Shown here: positions 1 to 10,228 of the stretch, one piece after another
Numbering within the stretch: the first letter of the stretch is position 1
How the letters are laid out: every line of letters begins with the position of its first letter
Assembly (NCBI GenBank): GCA_001931905.2
Contig: MSJI02000708.1
Span: forward strand, 15,746-79,745
Length of the DNA stretch: 64,000 nt
Direction of reading: 5' to 3'
From: Cladosporium sp. IMV 00045
Taxonomy: Eukaryota; Ascomycota; Dothideomycetes; Cladosporiales; Cladosporiaceae
Translations under genes and position numbers: made by a program
Notes under the pieces: model-generated
The model's input: the letters and a program-made list of their open reading frames with translations, nothing else
Database searches by the model: none
Told to the model about the DNA's origin: nothing

Positions 1-900
1 GGTTCCGATGATGGCGTCCTCCACACGGATGTAAGTGGGATCAGCGTCACCGGTCAAGACCTGGACGCTTTCTGCGGTGATGGAGTAGGCGATAAACTCG
101 TTTGCAGTGCGAATACCGGCGAAGGTGATGTAGTCACCGGCCTTGAATGGTGTCATGGTCAATGGGTCGGGAACCTTGAAGTTGGCATCCGGGCGGTTGT
201 TCGACGGGCACAATGCGTCTGTAGCGGATCTTGGAACACACATAGGGAAACCGCTGAAAGCTGGTTTGAAGGTTAGTCAGTCTGCGCTCTTGCATGTTGT
301 AGCAAAATTAGAGGCTTACCCGTGATGCTTGGGTTCTCGTCATCGGCGGTGAAGGCAGGTTGGGAAGTGTAGCCAGCTGAGTAGACCGCGTTCGGGTCAT
401 TGATCCTAACAACCTGGCCACTTTCAAGGGTGATGGCGCCATCAAAGGCGAGGCTCTTGATCACACCCTGGTTGCCACCGGCGAGGACCTGAGAGATTGA
501 CACCAGTCCAGCAATTGCTGTGCCATCAACGTAGTTGCCGTAAATCTGATGGAAGTTTAGCCCATGTAAGAAGGAAGAGTGCTTTCAATAGACTTACGGA
601 GACTTCATTGCCAGTGTATTTTCCGGCGGCGATCTCCTTGAAGGGAACCCAGGCAGCAGAAAACTGGAATTGCAAGTTCTTTGGAATCGTGATGGTTGCA
701 CCACCGACTGTAATTTTTCCGCCGGTATTGTAATCAGCGTTATCGGCGGTTGCACTGTCATCTGTCAGTTGATGTTCAATTGATTGCTGGTGAATATCGC
801 TGACTCACCTATCCATTATTCCATCGAGAGCAAATGGAACCACTGCTGCCAGAAGCAAGCAGGGTAGGAAAAGTATTAACGAAAGTAATTTCACAAACAT
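1..900 (-). CDS. Secreted fungal protein of unknown function, C-terminus beyond window
   Basis: I assembled this gene from four exons on the minus strand: 900-809, 754-598, 545-320 and 253-1, with GT-AG introns that keep frame. About 242 residues are visible. The start MFVKLLSLILFLPCLLLAA is a clear signal peptide, so the product should be secreted or wall-associated. The rest has few charged runs and includes VCPRSATDALCPSNNRP and a segment ending YIRVEDAIIGT at the window edge. I recall this Cys-Pro-Arg / IRVEDA pattern from uncharacterised secreted ascomycete proteins, but I know no function for it. The exon structure is seen in the sequence; the secretion call is inference from the N-terminus. 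The C-terminus is missing because the window begins inside the gene. Confidence 0.72.
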
Positions 901-2574
901 AGCGAATGTTTTCTGTCAGCGTTAGACAGTAAGTGTGAAGAAGTGTTAGAAGTTGAGGTGATGAAGAGAAACACTTTCAATCAACTGGTTCATTGAGAGG
1001 TTGATATATGTTTCCATCAAGACGACAGTCTTGGTCTGGACGATGTCCACGGTCCAAATTCGTAAATCCAGGCAAACATGATGTTCGACAAGAATTATTG
1101 GAAGCATAATTACGCCTCGTAGACAGCCTTCAGCCAGGGACAGAAGCATGGCCAGACAGAGGACTGGATTCCAGAACACAGTGAAGTCGAACAGTTCAAT
1201 CCCACGTGGTCGGCGTTCAAGTGTGCATTGTGTTCAGCGTGGCAAAGGTAAGCGAAGAGGCCATGCATAGAGGACCAATCAGACTGGAACAAGGCTTGAC
1301 AGATAGCCAGGGATAACATGCACAAGTCCCTTGGCGTCGATATCGTGGCAAAGTCATTCTCGCATGCAAATGTGAAAAAAGAAAATGTGGCGTGGCCGAT
1401 AAGCAACGAGGCCAAGACGCCGCATCCAAATTCATGGACGTGAAAGCCACAAAGTGACTGTTCAGTGGCGAGAGGGAGTCTTGAAGTATGGTTTTAGCAA
1501 ACCCGGGAGTCTGGGCTCGGGAATCTCGCGTGCTGGTAGATATACTTCAAGCTAAGGACACGATCAGGCTCGAGAACTGGGGTTCAAGAGGACGCGGGGA
1601 AATAGACTTCGAATGCGACGCCGTAGATGCAGATACTCCATTGGATCAGTCGGTGTCTCGGCCCTTGTGCCAAGAACAACAACCGTATGGCGGTGGTCTG
1701 GTGCCTCCTTTGGTGCTGCAAGATCCTGGCTGTGATGGCATGACGGTCAATCTGGACAAGCAACATCTTGGCTATCTCCAAGCAACAAAGTCAAGACATT
1801 GGCAGATGTAATTTTTCCCTTCATAGCAGAGGCTGTAAGGAACCAAGAGCTTGGTGAGCTTGACAGGATCGCCATCACGCAACAATGCATCTCTGTGTGA
1901 AGCTTCTGGACGCCTTTGACAGGAAGGCTTCATTGAAGCGATGGATGGTGTTACTGTTAAGTCCTGAGAGAAATGTCAAGCCGAGTCGCGCAGATCTTCG
2001 AAGTCTTTGGTCCGCAACGGCTTTTGCCAGTTGAAGCATCTAGATCATCAACACTTGCAGTAGTTGTAGAACAAAAAGTGGATACATTCTCACCTCGCGA
2101 GCTATCACCAATGTGTCCAGTGCAACCTTGCTAAGGTAGATACTAGTCAGCATACATGATGTTCAAGCCGCAGTGGATATTGCGGGAGGTTAACAAGTCT
2201 CTGCCAGAACCTCGCAAAAGCTCGTAAAGTCTGCGAAAGTAGTCACGAGATGCTGATGTCGTCTAGATCCTGTGGCACTGTCGTGAGAAAGACCGCATCC
2301 TAGGACGGTACAGGGAAGTGATGAATCTATTGCCATCATTCAGAAGTCTTGCTTCGAAAGCAGCAGCCCCTTGCGATGTTGAGAATAGGATTTCTTGTTT
2401 CGCGAGTCTCTTGCTGTGAGAATGCCAGAACTTTGTCGTTGTCAGAAAGACGTCCCGGCATTCTGTGGAAGTTCGAATTTGGCGAGTGCAAGACCGAAGC
2501 CTGGCGTCGTCGCTCGTGAAGCAAAAAGCTCACTCCTGGCCATCTCAACATTCGACAACAAAAACAAAAAAAGA
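901..2574. other. Gene-free stretch
   Basis: About 1.7 kb between the secreted-protein gene and the tRNA gene. Only short, unrelated open frames occur (the longest is 107 codons at 1488-1811), with no recognisable domain and no convincing splice extension. I see no RNA gene or repeat. The right end holds the Pol III terminator of the tRNA. Confidence 0.5.
2566..2572 (-). terminator. Pol III terminator (T7) of the initiator tRNA gene
   Basis: Seven A on the plus strand, hence seven T on the tRNA strand, start two bases after discriminator base A73. This is the expected position and length for RNA polymerase III termination. It supports the tRNA being a transcribed gene and not a decayed copy. 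Confidence 0.8.
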
Positions 2575-2610
2575 TAGCTGAGAATGGTTTCGATCCATTG
2601 CCCTCCGGGT

Positions 2611-2630
2611 TGCTTCGGAGTGTTATTTCC
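2611..2630 (-). other. Canonical 37/38 tRNA intron (20 nt)
   Basis: This sequence lies between loop positions A37 (2631) and A38 (2610). Removing it restores a seven-base anticodon loop and a fully paired five-base-pair stem. The position is that used by the eukaryotic tRNA splicing endonuclease. Confidence 0.8.
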
Positions 2631-2641
2631 TATGAGCCCGG

Positions 2642-2724
2642 CTTTTTTTCGGATTAGTAATCATTCGCATGTTTCCATGTTCTCGATATCTTGGGAGATA
2701 TCAAGTTGGATGGTGTATGCTTAC
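2642..2724 (-). other. 83-nt GT-AG insert between tRNA positions 26 and 27
   Basis: On the tRNA strand it starts GTAAGCATAC, contains GATTACTAATCC about 15 nt before its end, and closes with AAAAAAAG. These are a 5' splice site, a branch-point-like box and a 3' splice site at normal fungal spacing and length. It also folds: GATATC-TCCCAA-GATATC with three flanking pairs (one G-T) makes a 9-bp hairpin, and CATG-GAAA-CATG makes a GNRA-capped hairpin. It lies between the A and B boxes of the Pol III promoter. The structure is seen; a spliceosomal nature is inference. Confidence 0.65.
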
Positions 2725-2749
2725 CGCGCTTCCGCTGCGCCACTCAGCT

Positions 2750-3086
2750 GAGAGACGTCTTAATCACGTGATGATGCCAGAACAGATTACCCAAATATAT
2801 ACCCCCAATATTAATGATTTGGGAATCAATGTTGAAGATGGGTGACATCTTCGTTATAATGCGGTCAAAAAGTTTGGCGATCGTCAGGCTTTGGCAGCTC
2901 GCTCACAGCCCTCCGCGTTTCACCAGTTCCATCAGGGTGCCTATTGTTCGGACTTTCAACAATAGAGAGAGACAATAGGTGATCTAATTATTCGATTCTG
3001 TATTTCTTCTCAATTTCTGGCTCTCTCTCCTGATCTCCACAACTTTCCTACACCCATCTTCGACAAGCACAAGAAAACACACAACC
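2750..3086. promoter_or_regulatory. Divergent 5' region of tRNA-iMet and the Gemin2-like gene
   Basis: A 337-bp region between two outward-facing starts. It has a CACGTG E-box palindrome near 2765, an AT-rich patch (about 2790-2830), and a CT-rich stretch just before the downstream ATG that is typical of fungal core promoters. No further feature is seen. Confidence 0.4.
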
Positions 3087-4355
3087 ATGGCCAAACGCAG
3101 AAGAGAACGCGACAGGCCAAAGGCTGGACCGGACGCCAACTACAACCCACACAAGCGCGTACATCTCAGCTACGGAGACGACGATGAAGTTGAAGAAGAC
3201 TCGACCACACTGGATCAGCCTCTACCCATCAACTACCCAGCCGCAGCGACAGCATCCGCGCCAGCCTCAAGCGCGCATTCAAGCGCAGCACCAGATGAGC
3301 AAGATGCTGAAGACGAATCCTCAAAAACACGCTCAGATCCTCCACGCAAATCAGACAAGTCTAACGACTCGCGAAAGAAATCAAACGCGCACCCTGGCAA
3401 AAACGAGGCCACAAACCAGAAGCCTGCGCTAGGGTCGCTGTCATATCAGTGGGAAGGAGATGACGATGATTCGGAATACGTTAGCGAGGAAGATGAGGCT
3501 ATGGCATACTTGAGGGCTGTGCGATCTGAAAGACAGGGCATGCCTACAGTGCTGCGTGCTGCGGACGGGAACAGCGACGAAGACATCTACAAACTGGGCG
3601 ACAGCCGCGGATACATTGTGGAAGACTGCTATATCGCCCGGCCGGTCCTTCGCCCTGAACCACCAAAAAAAGAGGCCGTGACTGCCAAAGAAGCACATAC
3701 GGAAATGCTCAAGCTTCGGTTCGAAGCAATGCGCTCGCGTTTCAGAGAGCCGCAATTGTCACCCAGGCCAGAAACTCAGGTCGACAGCAACAAACCTCTA
3801 CCACAACCGAACGGCGGCATAGAAGAATACACAAAATGCGTGGAGCTGGTACAGAATAGTTCACCATCGCCAACTCAACTCCAAGCCCTGGACCAGGAAG
3901 ACACCCTTGCCATGCTGGAGCTGATACAAACGAACTACTTCAAGCGAGGTGAGACACTGGCAAAGAACACCAGCACCTGGCTCTGGGCCTTGCTGGCGAG
4001 ACTCGACGACGTCGGCACAATGAACAACGACGAGGTCTTCGTGCTACGAGACCTGGGTAAGCGGGCTCTCGTCATTCAAATTTCATTCAACAACGCCGCT
4101 ATGGCTGCACAGCTGGAGGACCTCTCGCGCGCAGAGGCCGCGTCGGAGGGGAACGACAAGGGCACTTCGCCTCAACGTGAAGGGCAAGGAGAAGCGAACA
4201 CTAGCAAGACTGATACTGCAGGTTCGACCGTAACTCAGCAGCTGGACCCAGAAAACACGCTTGCTACGCTTGACATGATCGTGACAATCGTAGGCGAATT
4301 CTTCGGACAGCGAGATTTGCTTGACTCGAGAAGATCTTGGGATCCGGAAGTGTGA
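3087..4355 (+). CDS. Gemin2/SIP1 (Brr1-like) family protein, snRNP assembly
   Basis: Single-exon frame of 422 residues. The first 130 residues are charged, disordered sequence starting MAKRRRERDRPKAGPDANYN. A conserved helix follows (YLRAVRSERQGMPTVLRA, about 146-163), and the second half has the SIP1-family signature STWLWALLARLDDV ... VLRDLGKRAL (about 297-330). Gemin2 family proteins work with SMN in loading Sm proteins on spliceosomal snRNAs. The family call rests on the WLWALLARLDD/LRDLGKRA pattern and overall architecture. The region between the two conserved parts is long and Glu/Ser-rich. The C-terminus (SRRSWDPEV) is short but ends at a clean stop. The start ATG has ACC before it (acaaccATGG), a good context. 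Confidence 0.68.
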   Translation: MAKRRRERDRPKAGPDANYNPHKRVHLSYGDDDEVEEDSTTLDQPLPINYPAAATASAPASSAHSSAAPDEQDAEDESSKTRSDPPRKSDKSNDSRKKSNAHPGKNEATNQKPALGSLSYQWEGDDDDSEYVSEEDEAMAYLRAVRSERQGMPTVLRAADGNSDEDIYKLGDSRGYIVEDCYIARPVLRPEPPKKEAVTAKEAHTEMLKLRFEAMRSRFREPQLSPRPETQVDSNKPLPQPNGGIEEYTKCVELVQNSSPSPTQLQALDQEDTLAMLELIQTNYFKRGETLAKNTSTWLWALLARLDDVGTMNNDEVFVLRDLGKRALVIQISFNNAAMAAQLEDLSRAEAASEGNDKGTSPQREGQGEANTSKTDTAGSTVTQQLDPENTLATLDMIVTIVGEFFGQRDLLDSRRSWDPEV

Positions 4356-4731
4356 GTGTATTTGAGTCGTGTCGTCTTTCGCCATCTCTTCTTCTCGTCA
4401 GTTTACCGCGATGTTACCCGACGGCTGGATCAAAGTGCGGAGACTTGCCCGCGAAGCTTCAACTTCTCCAACCGAATCCATTCGCCGCGGCTATGGCGGA
4501 GGCTCGCCGCCAGAGTGGAGTTGACATCACGCATGGCGCCGATTGTGCAGTTGTACTCTGTTTTATTATCTGCTCGGTAGGTAGAGTCATTAATTCCTAT
4601 CTCGTTCGAGCCACCATTGTCCAAGAGTTACGTGTTTCATCGCAGTTGAATTTTACTTAAAGAACAAGACTCCCATCCGTCTCAAATCGTCAACCATCCA
4701 TATCCTCAAACAGTGCACCATCAATTCAATC
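4356..4731. other. Intergenic region
   Basis: A 376-bp region holding the 3' end of the Gemin2-like gene and the promoter of the amidohydrolase. A pyrimidine-rich, CA-rich leader (about 4660-4731) precedes the ATG. I see no separate gene. Confidence 0.4.
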
Positions 4732-6197
4732 ATGGCCACCATCTCAGACCTCGCCAACAAACACCGCCCAGACCTAGACAAATACACCACTCTCTACAAA
4801 CACTTCCACGCCAACCCCGAGCTCTCCAACCAAGAAAAAGAAACCGCCGCCCGCATCGCTTCCGAGCTACGCTCCATCTCGCCCGACTTCGACATCAGAA
4901 CCAACATTGGCGGGCACGGCCTCGCCGCCATCCTCACCAATGGCAGCGGCCCCACCGTCCTCCTGCGCGCGGACTTCGACGCCCTCCCCGTGCAAGAGCG
5001 CACCGGCCTCCCCTACGCCAGCACCAAGCGCATGGTCGACGCGGACGGCGTGGAGAAGCCCGTGATGCACGCGTGCGGGCACGACATGCACATCTCGTGC
5101 ATGCTGGGAGCTGCCGAAGCGCTCGTGAGCGCTCGCGAGAGTTGGTCCGGCACGCTGGTGTTGGCGTTCCAGCCGGCGGAGGAGAGGGGCACGGGAGCCC
5201 AGGCCATGGTCGATGATGGTTTGTATGATCCGAAACGCCACGCTGTGCCTGTGCCGGATATCGTGCTGGGAGCACATGTCATGCCGCATCGGGCGGGGGT
5301 TATTGGCACGAGGAAAGGGTTGATTATGAGTGCTGCTGATAGTATGCGGATTACGCTGCATGGAAGGGGTGGGCATGCTTCTATGCCGCATAGGCTGGTT
5401 GATCCGGTTGTAATGGCTGCTAGTACGGTGATGAGGTTGCAGGGTATGTATCGCGTGGTGGCAATTGGGACGATTTTGAGAGTGATGTTGACGATCTTGC
5501 AGTATGATTGAAAATAGTCTTTATCGTATCGTGGAGTGACCAATCCGCTAACCAAATGCTAACAGACCATCGTCAGTCGCGAAGTCGACCCGTGAGTTCC
5601 ACATGAATTACTCGTACAGAAACGACAGACAAACTAACACCCAAACCCAGCTACGACACAGCCGTCGTAACCTGCGCATCCATCCAAGCCGGCGACGCCG
5701 AAAACGTAGTCAACGACGACGCCCGCCTCGCTCTCGACGTACGCACCACCTCACCCTCAACCCGCAAACGCACCCTCGCGAGCATCAAACGAATCGTCGA
5801 CGCCGAAGCTCTCGCCGGCAACGCCGTCTCGCCCCCAACCTACCAAACAACCCGCTCCTTCCCGCTCACGATCAACGACGCGAAACTCACCGAGAAGCTC
5901 GAAGGGTCTTTCAGCGCGCACTTCCCGCTCGACAGGCACGGGTACGTGACTGACGTGGCGCAGCTGGCGGGGAGTGAGGATTTTAGCGTGCTGGCGAGTG
6001 CGGTTGGGAAGCCTTATAGCTTTTTCGTGTACGGTGGCACGGATCAGGGGAAGTGGGATAGGGCGGAGGAGGAGGGGAGGTTGCATGAGGATTTGCCGGT
6101 GAATCATAGTGGGTTGTTCGCGCCGGTTGTGATGCCGACGCTGCAGGTGGGAATGGATGGGTATGTTGTTGCGGCGTTGACTTGGTTGGCGAAGTAG
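4732..6197 (+). CDS. M20D-family metallopeptidase / amidohydrolase
   Basis: Three exons: 4732-5442 or 5443, 5566-5591 and 5651-6197, giving about 427 residues. Family motifs are clear. They include LLRADFDALPV, the metal-binding HACGHDMHISC (about 123-133), FQPAEERGTGA with the catalytic/metal Glu pair, HGRGGHASMPH (dimerisation/lid domain), TIVSREVDP and the C-terminal GSEDFSVL. M20D enzymes cleave amide bonds of N-acyl amino acids (hippurate or indole-acetyl amino acid type) using two metal ions; the substrate here is unknown. No signal peptide is seen, so it is probably cytosolic. One oddity: the conserved protein needs exon 1 to end after CAG at 5442, but the sequence reads CAGGGTATGT. 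The only GT donor therefore adds a G and shifts frame into an early stop. This looks like a one-base insertion, real or a sequencing error. Confidence 0.85.
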
Positions 6198-6421
6198 TTG
6201 GTGAGTGTGAGGTTTGAGTGTAGTCTAGATGTCTCAGTAGGTGATTGATTTGAAGTTGAATAAATCATGCTCTCTAATCTCTCGCGTCCAAATCTTTCCG
6301 TCTATATCTCTGCTTTCTAATCAAGTAACTCAGTAATCCACCGAGCAGAAAAAAGAAAAACCCGCCCCCAGCTCATAACAATCGTACAGTACACATCGAC
6401 ATAACAACCGTCATCTCGCCA

Positions 6422-7940
6422 TTACTTCGACTTCTTCTCGGTCTCCGCAGTATAAGGGTGCTTGATAGTCAAGCACCAGATGTCCAGATAATCGCAAATG
6501 CTGACAATAACATCCACGACGAAACTTCCATAAACACCGACCGCCAGGCCCAAGCAGGAGAACATGAAAGCGACCTGGTAGACGCCATAGCCCAGCACAC
6601 TAGGCCAGCCGAGACCGACGTGATCTTCCAAGAAAGGACCCAGAGTGTCGAGGATGCCGAAGAGCAGCGGCAAGGCGAGGATGTTCTGGTACGGGAAGGG
6701 AGATTTTGTCAAGTGGGCGGTGATCATTTGGCCGACGGAGTAGGCGTTCATGAGACCGACGAGGAAGACGAAGGGGACGAGGTGCTGGTGCAGAATCTCA
6801 GGGTGCAGGCCTAGGTAGACGACGATGAGGGCCCAGGCGCCGAAGAAGGGCGCGAGGCCGAGGAGGGCTTCGTTGGCGGGCTCGCCGCGTTCGCGTCGCG
6901 CATTGAGGACGTTGCGGATGCTCTCGACGGTGTTGAAGACGAGCACCAGGCCGCCGTACAGCATGTAGAAGTCGCCAAAGTCCATGGTGTAGGCTGCTTT
7001 GGGGAGGGCGTCGATGTAGGGGAGGCCGAGGGCGGGGAGCATGGGTTGTTGCCAGTAGGAGCCGCCGCCTTTGACGGCTGTGATGCCGTAGACGATGCAG
7101 AGGGTGAGGATGCCCTCGACGGGACCGGAGACCAGGCCGAGGGTCAGGGTGTGAGTGTGGTACTCATCCCAGGTCTGGACGTAGAAAGTGAGGAGTGCTA
7201 GCACATGGTTAGCAATGCTCGGAAATTCATAGTCGTAGGGGAAAACTTACAAGCAAACAACACAAGCACAGTCTTCCAGCCCTGACCGAAATTCATAGCC
7301 GCAGAGAAAAGCAAGACTTCCAAGCTAGTGTTCAAGGCATCAACACCATGGTCGAAGAGTTCACCAAGGGGGCCAGACTGCTTGGTTCGTCGTCTGCGAA
7401 AAGTCAGTCTTCACTCACAACACCTAATCAGCGTAAAGAGAAGGAGGGCAAAAAACTCACGCCTGCGACCCATCAACCGCATCAAAAGTCTGATACAAAA
7501 ACAGACCCACAGCCCAAGTCCAATAGACCCAAGTCGGACAATCCTGATCCATATTGGGCGAGTAGTAAAGCATGGTAGCAACATTGGCTACCACGAAAGC
7601 GAAGCCGGACAGGGTGATCTGCATACGTTCGTCTTGTCAGCCACCTAGCCTTTGTCTTCCTTTTCCCGTGAGGGGAAGGCAAAAGAAACTTACAGCATTC
7701 GGCGCCATCCACATGGGAAAGAGATTGATGACCTGACTCCACCAGTACGGCTTGAGGACGTAGCGGGAGAGGAGGCTGTGGTCGACGGCTACATGAAGTC
7801 AGTAAGAGACTTCCGGTCAAAAGTTCCTTTCTCACAGATGGACAATGAGATTCGAAGGAGTCCTAGATAGAGGCATGAAACGTACAAGAGTATTTGTACT
7901 CCTTCAGCTTCGGAAGCTGGGATTGGCGGATGTAGACCAT
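6422..7940 (-). CDS. EPT1: CDP-alcohol phosphotransferase (choline/ethanolamine phosphotransferase)
   Basis: Five exons on the minus strand (7940-7886, 7788-7694, 7618-7461, 7393-7251, 7197-6422) join in frame to 408 residues. The family signature DG-x2-AR-x8-G-x3-D-x3-D is intact as [23 protein letters not shown]-type sequence spanning the exon 3/4 junction (about residues 99-121). Many hydrophobic segments follow, as expected of a polytopic ER/Golgi enzyme. It transfers phosphocholine or phosphoethanolamine from the CDP carrier to diacylglycerol, the last step of the Kennedy pathway. Starting at MVYIRQSQLPKLKEYKY matches the usual short cytosolic N-terminus. It is convergent with the amidohydrolase (224 bp apart). 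CPT1 versus EPT1 specificity cannot be decided here, because one dual enzyme is common in filamentous fungi. Confidence 0.9.
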
Positions 7941-8870
7941 TTCCGCTGATGTTTTCAGGCCTCTGGTTTTCTTTTCTTTTCTTTTGTCTTTTTGCTCGCG
8001 ACTTCTCGTTCAGAAGAGTCTTGTTCTGCTGTTATAGAAGTCCAGAAGAAATCCCAGTAAGAAAAGCTTGTCGTTGTTCCTTATCGGCAGCGCGTTTTGA
8101 AAAGTTTCCCCAAAAGAAACGTGTTTCTTTCTGTTTTACTCTCGCGTTTGCTTGAGGCACTAATAAACAGACAGCCAAGACCACCCCCAAAAAGAGCAAG
8201 AAGTCCTCCTGCTTCCCTTTCTGACTCGACGAGTGAGTGAATAGACTCAACAAGAGACGCGTGAAAGAGAGATACTTTTCGCGAGACGAGGGAGAAAAAA
8301 CGCGTTGTCAAAGCCGCGGCGTTCGGTGTTTTGAAAAAGCGTGGAGTTGGCCAAACTGGAATTCTGCATGACGTCAAATGGTCAGTCGTCTCTGCACGTG
8401 TTTGTGGTCAACTGGTGCTCTCACTGGCATCAAATACCACCTTCACAGTTTCGGTGCATGTGAGTGCTTCATTAACTTGGTTGACGAAAGAGAACAGGGA
8501 GACGTAGTGCGATTGTGGAAAGTGGTAATTGTCCATATCCATTGTCATCCTATGAGCTATGCAATCTAACATTCCCTCCTCACTTTGACAATGACGACGA
8601 TAATGCTGCTAATGTGAACAAACGCCCTTTCCTGACCCTTCCTTGTCCATCCCATTTCCACACCTGCCCAAGGTGGTCTCATTTCAGCAACACACTAGAC
8701 GACCCATACTGATCTTGCCGTTCGAGACCATGTCAAAAATCGCAACACAGTGCTGCGTCCCTTATCATCTCATTCCAGTTCCATGTACAAACGAACCTCT
8801 TTCAAGAGGGAGGAGTGCTCTGTCCCGGGTCTGCTCCTGATCTTCCAGCGGCGCCGAACTCGAGCGACGC
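7941..8870. other. Intergenic region: promoter of EPT1-like gene
   Basis: A 930-bp region between the EPT1-like start and the NIPSNAP stop. It contains a T-rich tract at about 7965-8000 (purine-rich in the EPT1 leader) and a TGACGTCA palindrome at 8369-8376. I see no gene. Confidence 0.4.
8369..8376. promoter_or_regulatory. CRE/ATF-like palindrome TGACGTCA
   Basis: A perfect 8-bp CRE palindrome about 430 bp upstream of the EPT1-like start. It is the consensus of bZIP factors of the Atf1/CREB type. Function is unproven, and one such site could occur by chance. Confidence 0.3.
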
Positions 8871-10228
8871 TCAACCGACAGGACTCCAGGGCATGGGGAC
8901 CATGATGCGGGATTTCATTTCTTGGATGAGAGGGACGGTGCGGTGGACGGTTTCGGCCCAGCTATTGGAGGGGAATTGTTAGTGACTTGCTCGCAATTGA
9001 ACTGGGAGAGAAAGGAAGGAATAGAGAGAGAACATACCCAGAAACGCCCCAGCTCTGCTCACGCCTGGCCCTGCGCTCCTCCAGATCGGGGAACTGCCAG
9101 AGGTGGTGGACTTCGTTCAGGGCGCCGATTTGGACGAACCCTGCGATTGAAAGTTAGCACAGCGAATTTCACATTGAGTAGTAGTGTAGGAAGAAAAACT
9201 CACAAGCTCCAACACCCTCCATGACCTCCTTCCTGGCCTCGAGGCCCTTACGCCAGTGGTGCTCCCACTCGAGCAGGTTGCCGGGGTGGAGGGTGTAGGT
9301 CCTCAGCTCGAAGACGCCGCCGAGCTTGCGGGGCGAGGTGGTGGGCCAGAAGCTGAACTCCTGCATCAGGCTGTTGCGCTTGGTGCGGATGAGCTTCTTG
9401 AGCTTGCGGTCGAACTCGGCGAACTCCGGGTGGTTCTGGATGGCGTTGAGGGATTGGTGGTAGCCGGCGTAGCGCTGGTACTCCCAGATGTGCACGAAGG
9501 TGTCGCAGTCGCCGACTTCTGTGCGCCAGGAGCCGACGAGGTGGACCTGTGGTTGCTGTGTCAGATGCAGTTCTACCATGGATTTCTTGGCCATAGACAA
9601 GAAGACTTACCTTGTTCTCAGGCATGTTGGCCATACGCGGGTACCAATTGCCAACGAGCTCGACGTACTCGTCCACCTTACCGGGCTTGACTTCGTGGAA
9701 GACGATGCTGTGCACATACTTGCCGCGGGCCAGGACCTGGGAGAAGCTGCGCTCGATGTCCTGGTCCATCTTCCTGCCCTCCTCGGTGCCATAGATCAAC
9801 TTGGAGAAGGGGCCGGTGCCGACCTTCTTCTGCTTGGGGTCATTTTCGGACGCGGCGGCGGTGGAAGTGGACTGTGTCTCTGCTGCCTGTGAGTTCGTGC
9901 CCCCGGAAAGCGAGGAAGACGACGAAGAAGAAGCAGTGTTTGGGGAGGAGGAGTGCTTAGCCTCGGCAGACGCTCTAGCAGCAGACGCGGACTGACTCTC
10001 GTGTTGCTCGCGCTCTCGACGCACCCGCTCGGCCTGCTCTTTGCGGAATTCCTGCGTGCGCTGGTCGAAGACGTGGGCCTTGTCCGGGGTGACGTCGGCG
10101 AGCGCGGGACTCTTTTCACGTTCACGCAGTGCCCATTGAGTGGAGGAGAAGGGACGGACGGCGGCGGCGGAGGCGGTGTTGGTGGGAGCGAGGGTGGATG
10201 CCCTCTGAGCGAGGCGACGGGTAAACAT
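8871..10228 (-). CDS. NIPSNAP-domain mitochondrial protein
   Basis: Four exons (10228-9611, 9546-9204, 9140-9038, 8961-8871) join in frame to 384 residues. The N-terminus MFTRRLAQRASTLAPTNTAS with RPFSSTQ is a typical mitochondrial presequence. Residues 75-150 are Ser/Ala/Glu low complexity. The NIPSNAP domain fills the rest: HSIVFHEVKPGKVDEYVEL, then DCDTFVHIWEYQRYAGY, then FELRTYTLHPGNLLEWEHHW, WFVQIGALNEVHHLWQFPDL and the tail KSRIMVPMPWSPVG. NIPSNAPs are mitochondrial proteins with dimeric alpha-beta barrel folds, linked in animals to mitophagy; the fungal role is unclear. A longer upstream reading frame exists, but the presequence makes the ATG at 10228 the better start. Confidence 0.88.

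Larger units (their letters stand above)
2575..2749 (-). tRNA. tRNA-iMet(CAT): Initiator tRNA-Met (CAT) with two intervening sequences
   Basis: The exonic parts form a perfect 72-nt cloverleaf. They are the acceptor stem AGCTGAG/CTCAGCT (2749-2743 with 2582-2576), D-stem GCGC/GCGC, anticodon stem CCGGG/CCCGG, loop CTCATAA, T-stem AATGG/CCATT and discriminator A (2575). Eukaryotic initiator hallmarks are present: an A1:T72 pair, three G:C pairs next to the anticodon loop, and T-loop ATCGAAA (A54, A60). Box A (TGGCGCAGCGG) and box B (GGATCGAAACC) are intact. A 20-nt intron sits at the canonical 37/38 site (2630-2611). An additional 83-nt insert separates G26 from C27 (2724-2642). The lengths agree: 72 + 83 + 20 = 175 nt. 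The initiator identity is seen directly; whether the 83-nt insert is removed, and how, is unknown. Confidence 0.9.

Noticed and set aside
1488..1811. 107-codon frame in the left gene-free stretch
   Set aside because: No domain, no splice continuation, and an equally long frame on the other strand.
5603..5953. 116-codon Arg-rich frame overlapping the amidohydrolase
   Set aside because: It is the out-of-frame shadow of exon 3, whose true frame carries the conserved family sequence.
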